Origin: Natrinema sp. HArc-T2
GTDB taxonomy: Archaea > Halobacteriota > Halobacteria > Halobacteriales > Natrialbaceae
Direction of reading: 5' to 3'
NCBI RefSeq assembly: GCF_041821085.1
Contig: NZ_JBGUAZ010000005.1
Location: 241,031-305,030 of the forward strand
Length of the DNA stretch: 64,000 nt
Positions 51,551 through 60,746 of the stretch are shown in pieces (position 1 is the stretch's first letter; each line of letters starts with the position of its first letter). Position numbers and translations under genes: made by a program. The notes below the pieces were generated by a model that was not told the DNA's origin, searched no databases, and was given only the letters and a program-made list of their open reading frames with translations.

Positions 51551-51616
51551 TGACAGTCACTGCACGGTCGATCGCGTGACGGCACAGTAATCAGTACGTG
51601 TGCCGTGTCAGTCAGG
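51551..51616 (-). repeat. Possible degenerate third copy of the hairpin repeat
   Basis: CTGACAGTCACTGC and CCGTGTCAGTC bracket this stretch and resemble the ends of copies A and B. It too lies past the stop of a minus-strand gene (51645-52487). The internal stem is weak, so the assignment is tentative. Confidence 0.25.
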
Positions 51617-51644
51617 TCGATAAAGACGACCGTCCGTGCGCCGA

Positions 51645-52487
51645 TCAGTTCCAGGGGGCGAAGTCGGGATCGACTTCGCGACTCGTCTCGTCGATCGCGT
51701 CGATCTTGTTGCGGTCTTCCTGATCGAGCTCGAGCGTCAGCGACGCCCAGTTGTCGGCGATGTGTGCGTCGCTGGTCGCCTTCGGAATCGCCGTCACACC
51801 CTTCTCGCGCGCCCAGGCGAGGCTGACCTGCGCTTCGCTGGCGTCGTGTTTCGCGGCGATCTCCTTGATTTCGGGCTGGTCGATGACCTGCCCGCGTGCC
51901 AGCGGCGAGTAGCCGACGACCTCGACGTCGTAGTTCTCACAGGTCTCCCGAAGCTCTTCCTGGGGAAGCAGCGGGTGCAACTCAACCTGATTCGCGAAGA
52001 TCGGTACGTCACAGACGTCGATGGCAACCTCGAGCTGTTCGGGCTGGAAGTTGCTGACACCGACGTGGTTGGTCAAGCCCTCGTCTACGAGCTCGGAAAA
52101 GGCCCCAAGCGTCTCCTCGGCGTCGTAGGTCCGGGACGGCCAGTGGACGTATAGCAGGTCGACGTAGTCGACGCCTAGTCGGTCGAGACTCTCGCGTGTC
52201 GTCTCGAGGACGTCGTCGTGTTCGAGGTTGTCGATCCAGACCTTGGTCGCGAGGAAGATCTCCTCGCGGTCGACATCCGCAGCCGCGATTCCGTCACCGA
52301 CGGCGTCCTCGTTGCCGTAAATCTGGGCGGTGTCGATGTGTCGATAGCCCGCCTCGAGGGCCGTCCGGACGCTCTCGGCACACTGCTCGGGGTCCTCGTT
52401 TTCCCAGGTTCCGAGCCCGAGCATCGGCATACCGTCGGTGGTCGGACACGTCTCTGGCGGAATCGTATCGGCGTCGGAAGTCACCAT
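51645..52487 (-). CDS. Aldo/keto reductase
   Basis: The 280-residue TIM-barrel oxidoreductase has the family signature GYRHIDTAQIYGNEDAVG with the active-site Tyr. It also carries LFLATK-like EEIFLATKVW with the catalytic Lys, YVDLLYVHWP with the His, and the cofactor region VSNFQPEQLEVA, NQVELHPLLPQ and IPKATSDAHIADN. It reduces aldehydes or ketones with NADPH. The start MVTSDADTIPPETCPTTDG at 52487 was chosen because the upstream frame is unrelated. Confidence 0.9.
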   Translation of the reverse strand: MVTSDADTIPPETCPTTDGMPMLGLGTWENEDPEQCAESVRTALEAGYRHIDTAQIYGNEDAVGDGIAAADVDREEIFLATKVWIDNLEHDDVLETTRESLDRLGVDYVDLLYVHWPSRTYDAEETLGAFSELVDEGLTNHVGVSNFQPEQLEVAIDVCDVPIFANQVELHPLLPQEELRETCENYDVEVVGYSPLARGQVIDQPEIKEIAAKHDASEAQVSLAWAREKGVTAIPKATSDAHIADNWASLTLELDQEDRNKIDAIDETSREVDPDFAPWN

Positions 52488-52751
52488 ACGTGGATAGACG
52501 GGCAGAACGCGAAAAGGGGTTTTGGTACCGGTCAGCGGTTCGCCTTGTGACAGCGAAATCGGCGGCGAGACGCCAGAGATTCCTCGAGAACGATGCCCAC
52601 GGCATAATGTTTCGTCGCGGACATCGATTCGCTCGAGGGGAGCCTCGACTGTTGGGTTGCCATGACCTCGCCCGGTCGGGTTCGAGCTGCGAGCGCAGTC
52701 ATAGACAGTCGCGTGAAACGACACGCGAGCTAGATCTCGCTGTGAAAGCAG

Positions 52752-53498
52752 CTACTGGTACATCCGCAACGGCTTGGCCTGCGAACTCTCCTCCTGGCCG
52801 ATCGCCTGCATCTGCTGGGCCAACTGCTCCCGTTTCGCCCGGATCTCCTCGGCACTGGTGACGAGCTCTTGGACGTCGACCTCGAGGTCGGCGAGCGGTT
52901 CGATCCCTTCTTCGAGTAAGACGCTCGCGGCCCGGGGATCGGGGAACTGTGGATCACACTCGACGACGAGGCCGACACTATCGATCTCGTCGCGTGCAGC
53001 ACTGTTGATCAGCGCACCCGTCGGACCGGTGATGACGCCGTCTTCTGGCGGCACCGCGATGTCGGCTGCCTCGAGGTGCTCCTCGCCGTCGCCGGTAGCG
53101 ATACCGTAGAGGTCGCGGCTGTCCTCGTCGCCGAGATCGGCTGGCAGGCCGCTGAGATAGAGCGGCGTCGCACCCTGCTCGACGATCCAGCCGGTCAGAC
53201 AGTCGGCGGTGTCCTCGACTGCTGTGGCGCTGATCGGGGCGTCACTCCGGAGTGCGAACAGGTCGTGGGCCTCGCTGACGTAGAGTCGCACCGGTGGCCG
53301 AACCGTTCGATCACCGCCCCGATAGATCCCGATCCGAGGCAGCCCCTCACAGTGAACGCTCGCGTAGTAGCGCATGTCGAAGTGCTCGACGAGGTGGTCG
53401 GTCGCGATCTTGCCGACGAGGCCGACGCCGGGAAACCCTTCGACGAGCGTCGGGTTCTCGAGTTCCGCTTCCGGACCCTGCAAGCGAACTTCAGCCAT
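52752..53498 (-). CDS. PAC2 family protein (proteasome assembly chaperone-like)
   Basis: The 248-residue protein has the PAC2 pattern PTLVEGFPGVGLVGKIATDHLVE, then LFALRSDAPISATAVEDTADCL and PTGALINSAARDEIDSVGLVVECD, with a C-terminal coiled coil (SAEEIRAKREQLAQQMQAIGQEE). Archaeal PAC2 proteins resemble PbaA-type chaperones that associate with the proteasome. A GATTTTATGC box about 30 bases before 53498 favours the ATG of MAEVRLQGPEAELEN over an upstream ATG. Confidence 0.85.
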   Translation of the reverse strand: MAEVRLQGPEAELENPTLVEGFPGVGLVGKIATDHLVEHFDMRYYASVHCEGLPRIGIYRGGDRTVRPPVRLYVSEAHDLFALRSDAPISATAVEDTADCLTGWIVEQGATPLYLSGLPADLGDEDSRDLYGIATGDGEEHLEAADIAVPPEDGVITGPTGALINSAARDEIDSVGLVVECDPQFPDPRAASVLLEEGIEPLADLEVDVQELVTSAEEIRAKREQLAQQMQAIGQEESSQAKPLRMYQ

Positions 53499-53672
53499 AC
53501 CCCGACGGACGGCAGTCATCTGCATAAAATCGGTGGAACGCGGTCCCGGTTTCCGCTTGCACGCCCGTAGTGGTGTGCGACCGACCACCGCCGACGGCAG
53601 CCGACAGCGACGCTGATGCTGATTCCGCACGCTTCGAAACCCACAAGCGCCGGGCACTCGAACTCGCCGCCA

Positions 53673-54581
53673 ATGGAGCCACTCGAGCGGTATCGATCGA
53701 TTATCGACGATTTCGACGGCTTTCTCGCGGCCTGCAGGCGGCCACTTGGCAACGCCGTCCGCGTGAACACGATCAAGGCCACAGTCGAGCGGACGCTCAC
53801 AGCCCTCGACGAGGAGGGCGTCGGCTACGACCAAGCCGACTGGAACCCGCGTGTCTTGGACCTCGAGACCGACTCGCCGGGATCGACGTGGACCTCGTTT
53901 CACGGCTTTACACACGGCCAAGAAGAGGTGTCTGCAGTGCCGGCAGTCGTCCTCGATCCCCAGCCGGGCGAACGAGTCTGGGACGCCTGTGCCGCGCCGG
54001 GCGGGAAAGCGACCCAGCTCGCGGCGCTGATGGACGACCGCGGGACGGTCGTCGCCAACGACAACAACCTCGGGCGCATCTCGGCGCTACGATTCAACGC
54101 CGAGCGATTGGGCGCGACCAGCCTCGCGGTGACCAACGCCGACGCGCGCAACTACTCGCTCAATCGCTTCGACTTCGACGCCTTCGACCGGACGCTGGTC
54201 GACGCGCCCTGTTCCTGCGAGGGGACGATCCGCAAGAACCCCGATGCACTCGATAACTGGTCGGAAGGCCACATCTCCTCGGTCGCGGGCATCCAGAAGG
54301 GGATCATCCGCCGGGCGATCCAGGCCACCCGCGAGGGTGGCACGGTCGTCTACTCGACGTGTACCTTCGCCCCCGAAGAAAACGAGGCCGTCGTCCAGCA
54401 CGCCCTCGAGACCGAATCCTGTCGCGTCGTCGACTTCGACCTCGGCCTCGAGCACTCGCCCGGACTGACCGAGTGGGACGGCGCGACCTACGACGCGAGT
54501 CTCGAGAAGGCGGCCCGGATCTATCCCCACCAGAACGACACCGGCGGCTTCTTCGTCGCGAAACTGGAGGTGACCGCGTAA
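53673..54581 (+). CDS. NOL1/NOP2/Sun-type RNA cytosine-C5 methyltransferase
   Basis: The 302-residue SAM enzyme has WDACAAPGGKATQLAALMDD, the SAM loop. The two family Cys are in TLVDAPCSCEGT (first) and VVYSTCTFAPEENEAV (second). Archaeal members act on tRNA or rRNA. The start MEPLERYRSII at 53673 was chosen, and the upstream in-frame ATG adds no family residues. The stop codon shares its last base with the next start, so the pair is coupled. Confidence 0.92.
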   Translation: MEPLERYRSIIDDFDGFLAACRRPLGNAVRVNTIKATVERTLTALDEEGVGYDQADWNPRVLDLETDSPGSTWTSFHGFTHGQEEVSAVPAVVLDPQPGERVWDACAAPGGKATQLAALMDDRGTVVANDNNLGRISALRFNAERLGATSLAVTNADARNYSLNRFDFDAFDRTLVDAPCSCEGTIRKNPDALDNWSEGHISSVAGIQKGIIRRAIQATREGGTVVYSTCTFAPEENEAVVQHALETESCRVVDFDLGLEHSPGLTEWDGATYDASLEKAARIYPHQNDTGGFFVAKLEVTA

Positions 54582-55099
54582 TGAGCGACGAAGGAACGAA
54601 CGACGGCCAGCGGTTCGATCGACTGCCCGCAACCGACGCGGAGCGAACCGTCGACGGACGAGCCACGCGCGAGGCGGTCGTCGACTACTTTGCAGATCGT
54701 TTCGGGATCCCACCGACGACCTTCGACGACTACACCTTCTGGGAAAAGGGCGCGGGCAAGATCTGGATCTACGCCGGTGACGCGCCGACGCCGATCGAAA
54801 TCGAGGCGATCGGCATGACCTGCCTGCGGACCCGACAGGAACACTGGAAGCCCACGACGGACTTCGTCCAGCGCTTCGGTCGGCACGCGAGCGACTGCGT
54901 GATCGAACTCGAGCGCGAGCAGGCTCGCCGGTTCGCGACCGGCGAGGATCAGGAACTCGCGTGGGACGGCGACTGGGGGTATCTCATCGCCGCCCACGAG
55001 ATCGCCGGGGAATTAGAGCCGATCGGCATCGGCCTCTACGTCCACGGCGAGCTGCGCTCGATGGTGCCGAAGGGCCGACAGCGCGACCTCGACTCATAA
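54581..55099 (+). CDS. PUA/RsmF-C-like companion of the m5C methyltransferase
   Basis: The 172-residue protein has FGIPPTTFDDYTFWEKGAGKIWIYAG, TCLRTRQEHWKPTTDFVQRFG and WGYLIAAHEIAGELEPIGIGLYVHGELRSMVPKGRQRDL, which resembles the RNA-binding end domain of NOL1/Sun proteins (a PUA-like fold). Here it is a separate gene overlapping the enzyme. It probably supplies RNA binding for the enzyme (inference). Confidence 0.75.
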   Translation: MSDEGTNDGQRFDRLPATDAERTVDGRATREAVVDYFADRFGIPPTTFDDYTFWEKGAGKIWIYAGDAPTPIEIEAIGMTCLRTRQEHWKPTTDFVQRFGRHASDCVIELEREQARRFATGEDQELAWDGDWGYLIAAHEIAGELEPIGIGLYVHGELRSMVPKGRQRDLDS

Positions 55100-55121
55100 C
55101 AATCAGGGCGACGGGACTGGA

Positions 55122-55466
55122 CTACAGCGGCGCGCCCACCAACACGAGTTTCGCGCGCTCGTCGCCGCGGTTATGGATCTGTCGCGTTTCGCCGGGATCG
55201 AGTCGAATCACCTCGTCTGCCTCGAGCGTCACCGTCTCGTCGGCGTCGGGCAACTCGATGTCGACCGTTCCTTTGACGACGTAGTACACCTCTTCCTGTC
55301 CGGAGTCGGTCTCGTCGTGTTCCATTCCCTGACTGCCCGGCTCGAGTTCGAGCACTGAGATTCCTAACTCGTCGGCCTCGAGCGGCGCTTTGAGCATCCA
55401 CATCCCACCGAGTGTGTCGTCGATGACTGACTCCGGATCGGTTTTGGTGGCCGTGTCGTAGCCCAT
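55122..55466 (-). CDS. Cupin-domain protein
   Basis: The 114-residue single cupin has the first motif ELEPGSQGMEHDETDSGQEEVYYVVKG and the second VIRLDPGETRQIHNRGDE. Metal His/Glu positions are partly present (H in MEHDE, E in QEEVYY, H in IHNRG). Function unknown. Single cupins often act as small dioxygenases, isomerases or sensors. It is convergent with the preceding gene. Confidence 0.85.
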   Translation of the reverse strand: MGYDTATKTDPESVIDDTLGGMWMLKAPLEADELGISVLELEPGSQGMEHDETDSGQEEVYYVVKGTVDIELPDADETVTLEADEVIRLDPGETRQIHNRGDERAKLVLVGAPL

Positions 55467-55610
55467 AGTCGGTTCTCTCTATTTTGAGACTTAAAATCGA
55501 GGGCCCACATCGAAAGCGACAGCCAGCCGCTACTGGCCTTCGGCCCGCAATCCGGGGACGACGTCTGGCGACCCAGTACCCCTAAACGGGAACGCAACAG
55601 ACAGAGACGT

Positions 55611-56462
55611 ATGCGATCGTCAGCGGCGAACGCGGAGCTAGCGCTATTGCTCGAGGTGGCGGGCACGCCCAAACCGGGCAACGTCGACCGCCAGCGAGAC
55701 CTCGCGGAGTTGCGGTTCGAACACTTCCTCGCCGGGGCGGTGGGTGCCCATGAGGGGCTCGAGCTGGCTGCAGACGGGGCTGCAGTGGGACCAGCCTTCG
55801 AGCGGGCCGTCGCGGGGATGGCTACACAGAAGGGTGGGAACACGCAGTTCGGCGCACTGTTGTTGCTCGTTCCCCTCGTGCGGGCCGCTCGCGAGGACCT
55901 CTCCCAACCCGTCGCCGAAGCCATCGTCCGCGAGACGACAGTGGGGGATGCGGCGGCGTTCTATCGCGCGTTCGACCACGTCGACGTGGGCGTGGCCGAT
56001 CCGCCCACGGACATGGACGACCTCGACGTGCGCCGCGGCTCGGACGCGATTCCGGCACTCGAGGAGCGCGGACTGACGCTCTTCGAGATCATGGAGCGAA
56101 GCGTCCCGGGTGACGATGTCGCCCGTGAGTGGGTCCGCGGCTTCGATCGCTCCTTTGGGGCGGCCCGGAGACTCGCCAACGCAAACGGCCCAGTGACCGA
56201 CCGCACTGCGTCGGTCTTTCTCTCCGTGCTCGCCGACCGCCCCGATACGCTCGTCGCGACGCGTCACGACGAGGCGACCGCAAAGGAGGTGACCGAGCAA
56301 GCCAGGGAACTGGTCGCGACCGACGCCCTCGAGACGGACCCGACCGCGGTCGAGACCTTCGCGGACGACCTCGTCGAGCGCGGAATCAATCCGGGGACGA
56401 CGGCTGATATCACCGCAGCCGGGCTGTTCATCGCCCTCGAGCACGAGGCGATTACCGTATGA
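55611..56462 (+). CDS. CitG/MdcB-like (triphosphoribosyl-dephospho-CoA synthase family) protein
   Basis: The 283-residue helical protein has KPGNVDRQRDL near the N-terminus, ATQKGGNTQFGALLLLVPLVRAA and the end motif RGINPGTTADITAAGLFIAL, the hallmarks of COG1767. In bacteria the family makes the prosthetic group of citrate lyase. Haloarchaea lack that enzyme, so another transfer reaction is likely. It overlaps the DUF447 gene by four bases. The same pairing occurs near C1-cofactor genes elsewhere (recollection). Confidence 0.82.
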   Translation: MRSSAANAELALLLEVAGTPKPGNVDRQRDLAELRFEHFLAGAVGAHEGLELAADGAAVGPAFERAVAGMATQKGGNTQFGALLLLVPLVRAAREDLSQPVAEAIVRETTVGDAAAFYRAFDHVDVGVADPPTDMDDLDVRRGSDAIPALEERGLTLFEIMERSVPGDDVAREWVRGFDRSFGAARRLANANGPVTDRTASVFLSVLADRPDTLVATRHDEATAKEVTEQARELVATDALETDPTAVETFADDLVERGINPGTTADITAAGLFIALEHEAITV

Positions 56463-57052
56463 GCGGCGAGCGAGACGCGGACGCGGAATCGGCGGCGTGG
56501 CCCGTCACCCTCTCCGGGGTGACCGAATCGGTCGTGACCACGCTGGGACCGAACGGGCTGTGGAACGCCGCCCCACTCGGGCTCCACGCCGGCGATCCCG
56601 TCACCGCGCGGACGTGGGGCAACACCCGCACGCGCCGGAATTTCCACCGGCAAGGCGAGGGCTACATCCAGTTTATCGACGACCCCGTCGTCTTCGCCGA
56701 CGCTGCCCTCTCGATCGTCGAGTTCGACGAGCCGACCCTCGAGCCGGCCTGTGCCTGGGCCCGCGTGACCGTCGAACAGGTCGACGCCGGCAGCGAGGGT
56801 GACACCGACTGGGAGGAGTGGGAGCTTCGACCACTCGAGGCGGGCGTCGAACGTGAAACGGTCCCGACGATCGACCGCGGGTTCGGAGCCGTCGTCGAGG
56901 CGACTGTCGCGGCATCCCGGCTCGGGGTCGCTGCGTACGACGACGCCGCACTTCGGGACCGGCTGGCGTATTTCGAGTCCGTCGTCGACCGTGCCGGCGG
57001 TCCGCGTGAGCGGGAGGCGCTCGAGCGCGTCCGCGACCACTCGTCGTGGTGA
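56459..57052 (+). CDS. DUF447 family protein (flavin-reductase-like split barrel)
   Basis: The 197-residue protein has VTESVVTTLGPNGLWNAAPLGLHAGDPVTARTWGNTRTRRNFHRQGEGYIQFIDDPVVFADAAL, matching DUF447, a split-barrel family that may bind FMN. It overlaps the CitG-like gene. The pair likely acts in one small pathway. Function unknown. Confidence 0.85.
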   Translation: MSGERDADAESAAWPVTLSGVTESVVTTLGPNGLWNAAPLGLHAGDPVTARTWGNTRTRRNFHRQGEGYIQFIDDPVVFADAALSIVEFDEPTLEPACAWARVTVEQVDAGSEGDTDWEEWELRPLEAGVERETVPTIDRGFGAVVEATVAASRLGVAAYDDAALRDRLAYFESVVDRAGGPREREALERVRDHSSW

Positions 57053-57268
57053 ACCACCACAGGTAGCGCGCCACTCGGGTGTGTGTATGACGATCGACCA
57101 GCGGTGACACCGCTCGGCTGGCGGTGGCTTCGACAGGGCGGAGGATTTTGTCGGTCGGTGTGATAAGACGTGGCATGTCGGTCGCGACGTCCGACCAGCG
57201 CGAGTGGATCGTCAGTTCGTTCGGCTCGGTTCAAACCGAGGGCCGTCGTCGGGGAGGTCGATGAGCCG

Positions 57269-58498
57269 GTGTCGATCCACGTCGACCTCGAGCTCATCGC
57301 ACTCGTCGCAGCCATCGTCGGGTTCGGCACCGCGGCCCAATTTCTCGCCGCGAAATACCGCGTTCCCAGCGTGTTGTTTCTCATCGTCGCGGGCATCGCG
57401 ATCGGCCCCGAAGGACTCGGCATCGTGACACCCGACACCTTCGGCGACGCGCTCTCGACCATCGTCGGAGTGAGCGTCGCCATCATCGTCTTCGAGGGGT
57501 CGTTCCGGCTCACGTTCGAGACCGTCCGAACCGCACCGCGGGCGGCCAGACGGTTGATCACGATCGGCGCAGCGCTGTCGTTTCTTGGAACCGCGCTGGC
57601 CGTGCGGCTCTTCCTCGGTGCAAACTGGGACATTGCGTTTCTCGTCGGCGCGTTACTGGTCGCGACCGGCCCGACGGTCATCACGCCGATTCTCGCCGTG
57701 GTTTCCGTCCGCGAGGCGGTCGAAACGACCCTCGAGACCGAGGGGATCGTCAACGATGTCACCGCCGCGATCCTCGCGGTCGTCATCTTCAAGACGATGA
57801 CGGCGCAGGAACTCGCACCGAGGGGGTTCGTCTTCCTGTTCGTAGAGCGCCTCGGGATGGGGATCCTCACGGGCCTCGCGATCGCAGGCGTCGTCTGGTA
57901 TCTCCTGACGCAGGTCGAGCTCCCGGCGCAAGCTGCACCACAGACAGCCCGGTTGCTCGCGTTGGCCGGAGCCGTCATCGCGTTCGCGATCGCGGACTCT
58001 GTGTTCTCGGAAGCCGGCATCGCAGCCGCGGCCACCGCGGGCTTTACGCTCGGGAACCTCGAGTTGCCCCATCGAGAGGGGATCATGCGACTGAATCAGG
58101 ACGTAACGGTGCTCGTCCTCTCGTTCGTCTTTATTACGCTCGCGGCGTTGCTCGAGTTCTCCGAACTCCGCGCGCTCGGGCTTGCCGGGCTTGCGGTCGT
58201 GGGAGTGGTGGCGGTGCTGTTGCGCCCGCTGGTCGTCTTCCTTTCGACGACTGGCGGAGCGTTTCCGATCCGCGAGCGGCTATTTATGAGCTTCATCGGC
58301 CCACGAGGGATCATTCCGGCCTCGGTCGCGACGCTGTTTGCGATTCGCCTCGAGACGAGTACGCCGCCGACGGATCCCGCAGGTGCGGACATCTTACTCG
58401 GGACGGTCTTTCTCGTCATCCTCGTCACAGACATCGTCGAAGCGGGCTTTGCGAGACAGATTGCAGTTGCATTCGGCGTCATCGAGACAGCGGAGTAG
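57269..58498 (+). CDS. Na+/H+ antiporter-family protein (CPA1/NhaP type, GTG start)
   Basis: The 409-residue protein has about twelve membrane segments. Its transport core shows LVATGPTVITPIL, the TEGIVNDVTAAILAVVIF segment (END-type motif) and FIGPRGIIPASVATLFA. It exports sodium in exchange for protons, as needed in high salt. A GTG at 57269 with a GGGGAGGTC ribosome site (57251-57259) decides the start. An inverted repeat CTCGGTT/AACCGAG lies about 25 bases before it and could affect translation. Confidence 0.88.
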   Translation: MSIHVDLELIALVAAIVGFGTAAQFLAAKYRVPSVLFLIVAGIAIGPEGLGIVTPDTFGDALSTIVGVSVAIIVFEGSFRLTFETVRTAPRAARRLITIGAALSFLGTALAVRLFLGANWDIAFLVGALLVATGPTVITPILAVVSVREAVETTLETEGIVNDVTAAILAVVIFKTMTAQELAPRGFVFLFVERLGMGILTGLAIAGVVWYLLTQVELPAQAAPQTARLLALAGAVIAFAIADSVFSEAGIAAAATAGFTLGNLELPHREGIMRLNQDVTVLVLSFVFITLAALLEFSELRALGLAGLAVVGVVAVLLRPLVVFLSTTGGAFPIRERLFMSFIGPRGIIPASVATLFAIRLETSTPPTDPAGADILLGTVFLVILVTDIVEAGFARQIAVAFGVIETAE

Positions 58499-58704
58499 CG
58501 TGGGTTCGGGTTCTCGGGTGAGCCAGCTCCCGTATACGACAACGCATCGCTGGCCGGCACAGACAACAGACACAACCAGGCTCGTGTGAGAACGGTCGCA
58601 AACGCGTACGCTTATCGGGTCAGCATGTCTCGAGCCGATCGATTTCACCACATCGCGACGCAACGGACCCATCCCCACGGTCGTCAATCGGTGGAAATGG
58701 TGCG

Positions 58705-58710
58705 TTATAA
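58705..58710 (+). promoter_or_regulatory. TATA box for rps17e
   Basis: TTATAA lies 25-30 bases before the S17e ATG, with no other gene between. It implies a leaderless monocistronic message. Confidence 0.6.
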
Positions 58711-58734
58711 GGGCCTCTAGACGGAACCCCCTGT

Positions 58735-58926
58735 ATGGCAATCAAACCGGCCTACGTCAAGAAGACCGGCAACCTCCTCCTGGAGCAGTACCCGGAAGCG
58801 TTCACGACTGACTTCGAACAGAACAAAGAAAGCGTCGAGAAGCTCACCAACGTCGATTCCAAGGGCGTTCGTAACCGCATCGCGGGATACGTCACTCGAA
58901 AGAAAGGCGCGCAAGTGCCTGCGTAA
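58735..58926 (+). CDS. rps17e: 30S ribosomal protein S17e
   Basis: MAIKPAYVKKTGNLLLEQYPEAFTTDFEQNKESVEKLTNVDSKGVRNRIAGYVTRKKG is the S17e family sequence, 63 residues long. It is a three-helix protein of the archaeal/eukaryotic small subunit. Here it stands alone behind its own TATA box and is followed by a T-rich stretch and hairpin. Confidence 0.96.
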   Translation: MAIKPAYVKKTGNLLLEQYPEAFTTDFEQNKESVEKLTNVDSKGVRNRIAGYVTRKKGAQVPA

Positions 58927-58930
58927 GTCG

Positions 58931-58994
58931 GTTTTCTTATACTAGCGACGGTCCGTCACTGTCCACCCGATCACACGACAGCGATAGTGATCGG
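58931..58994 (+). terminator. T-rich stretch and hairpin after rps17e
   Basis: GTTTTCTTAT at 58931-58940 is followed by a perfect 8-bp hairpin CCGATCAC/GTGATCGG (58967-58994). Either may end the S17e transcript or stabilise its 3' end. Confidence 0.4.
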
Positions 58995-59124
58995 TGTGTG
59001 ACTCGTTTCAGCATCTCCTGTCTCGAAGCGCTGTCAGCGTGAGACGGCAAGCTACGCGACACTCTGGTGAGGTCGAAAACGGTCGATGACCGAGAAGCGA
59101 GAGCGGATCGTGTCGAAACTCGAG

Positions 59125-59382
59125 TTACTCGCCGAAGCCGGGCTCCATGTAGGCTGCGGCAGTGAGTGCCACGATGGCGATGCCGAGCCCGAACACGAGC
59201 GCGACGGCCCCCGTCAAGATATCGAGCTGATAGCCGATCCCCGGGAACACGCCACCAGTGAAACCGAGCCACGCAATAAAAACGGACAGCAGCGCGGAGA
59301 CGGCTGCGACAGCCGTCGCGCCCATGCTGAACGGCGTCTCGAGCAGTCCCCCGTTGCGGGTACTCGTGGTCGAACTCGTCAT
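59125..59382 (-). CDS. Small two-span membrane protein, 85 aa
   Basis: The frame from ATG at 59382 reads MTSSTTSTRNGGLLETPFSM followed by two membrane segments (TAVAAVSALLSVFIAWLGFTGG and ILTGAVALVFGLGIAIVALTAAAYM), ending EPGFGE. An AGAGGTGG ribosome site lies 8 bases before the start and decides it over long upstream in-frame sequence, which is antisense to asd. Function unknown. Confidence 0.72.
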   Translation of the reverse strand: MTSSTTSTRNGGLLETPFSMGATAVAAVSALLSVFIAWLGFTGGVFPGIGYQLDILTGAVALVFGLGIAIVALTAAAYMEPGFGE

Positions 59383-59631
59383 CGGAACCACCTCTGGCCA
59401 GTGGCCTCGCGTCGATCCTGTCGGTAGTGCATCGGTCGCTAGGTACTGCTCCCGTTTCTTAATCTCTTCTATCCGAAGTAGCGAATCGCTCCCCTGACGG
59501 CGTATCCTCGCTGTCAGCCACGCCAGCGGACTCGAGTGACGTTGGATCGCCACGCTCGAGTAATTCTGTCGACTGACATGCGCTACCGAAAACCCAAACG
59601 GTTTTGCGGACACGACTCTGAGTGGCGGAAA

Positions 59632-60666
59632 ATGGCAGTACGAGTAGGCGTACTCGGTGCGACCGGAGCCGTTGGACAGCGACTCATCCAGCTGCTCGAC
59701 CCGCACCCTGATTTCGAGATCGCAGCACTGACCGCAAGCGACGCAAGCGCCGGCAAGACGTACCGGCAGGCCGCAAAGTGGCGCGTCGACAGTCCAATCC
59801 CGGACGACGTCGCCGACATGACCGTGACGGCGACCGACCCCGACGACGTGCCAAACGACGTCGACCTCCTGTTCTCGTCGCTCCCCTCGAGCGTCGGCGA
59901 GGCCGTCGAGCCCGGCTTCTGTGAGGCCGGCTACGTCGTCTCCTCGAACTCCTCGAACGGTCGAATGGACGAGGACATCCCCCTCGTGATCCCCGAGGTC
60001 AACGCCGACCACCTCGACTTGCTCGAGGTCCAGCGCGACGAGCGCGGCTGGGACGGCGCGATGGTCAAAAACCCCAACTGCTCGACGATCACCTTCGTCC
60101 CCACGCTCGCCGCCCTCGACGACTACGGCCTCGAGAAAGTCCACGTCGCGACCCTGCAGGCCGTCTCGGGCGCGGGCTACGACGGCGTCACCTCGATGGA
60201 GATCATCGACAACGCCATTCCCCACATCGGCGGCGAAGAGGACAAACTCGAGACCGAATCGAAGAAACTGCTCGGCAGCTTCGACGGCGCGGAACTGGCG
60301 CTCAACGACGTCGAGGTCGGCGCTTCGTGTAACCGTATCCCGACGATCGACGGCCACCTCGAAAACGTCTTCGTCGAAACCGCCGAGGACCTCACCCCCG
60401 ACGAGGCCGCCGAGGCCATGCGCGAGTACCCCTCCCTCGACCTTCCTTCCTCGCCGGACCAGTTGATCGAAGTCTTCGAAGACCCCGAGCGACCACAGCC
60501 ACGCCTCGACCGCACCCTCGGCGACGGCATGTCGGTCTCTGCCGGCGGCATTCGCGAGTCGACGTTCGGCCTGCAGTACAACTGTCTCGCACACAATACG
60601 ATGCGCGGCGCAGCCGGTGCGAGCGTGCTCAACGGCGAACTACTGCTCGAGAACGGCTACCTCTAG
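59632..60666 (+). CDS. asd: Aspartate-semialdehyde dehydrogenase
   Basis: The 344-residue enzyme reduces aspartyl phosphate to aspartate semialdehyde for Lys, Met and Thr synthesis. It has VRVGVLGATGAVGQRLIQLL for NADP, LLFSSLPSSVGEAVEPGF, the active-site Cys in VKNPNCSTITFVPTLAAL (about residue 149) and the His region ASCNRIPTIDGHLENVF. The start at 59632 follows a TTTTGC-type box. The 18-codon upstream extension is less likely. Confidence 0.95.
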   Translation: MAVRVGVLGATGAVGQRLIQLLDPHPDFEIAALTASDASAGKTYRQAAKWRVDSPIPDDVADMTVTATDPDDVPNDVDLLFSSLPSSVGEAVEPGFCEAGYVVSSNSSNGRMDEDIPLVIPEVNADHLDLLEVQRDERGWDGAMVKNPNCSTITFVPTLAALDDYGLEKVHVATLQAVSGAGYDGVTSMEIIDNAIPHIGGEEDKLETESKKLLGSFDGAELALNDVEVGASCNRIPTIDGHLENVFVETAEDLTPDEAAEAMREYPSLDLPSSPDQLIEVFEDPERPQPRLDRTLGDGMSVSAGGIRESTFGLQYNCLAHNTMRGAAGASVLNGELLLENGYL

Positions 60667-60746
60667 AGCCGGCAGCTACCCAGTCGGCGATTTAACCAGG
60701 GACTCGAGTGACCGTTCGTCTCCGACAGAGCGGCTGAGAGTTCCCC

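Noticed and set aside
56662..58086. Minus-strand open frame of 474 codons opposite the antiporter
   Set aside because: The plus strand encodes twelve membrane segments with antiporter motifs. The mirror translation is Ser/Thr/Arg-rich noise.
59125..60594. 489-codon minus-strand frame as one protein
   Set aside because: Only its last 85 codons look real, with their own ribosome site. The rest is antisense to asd.
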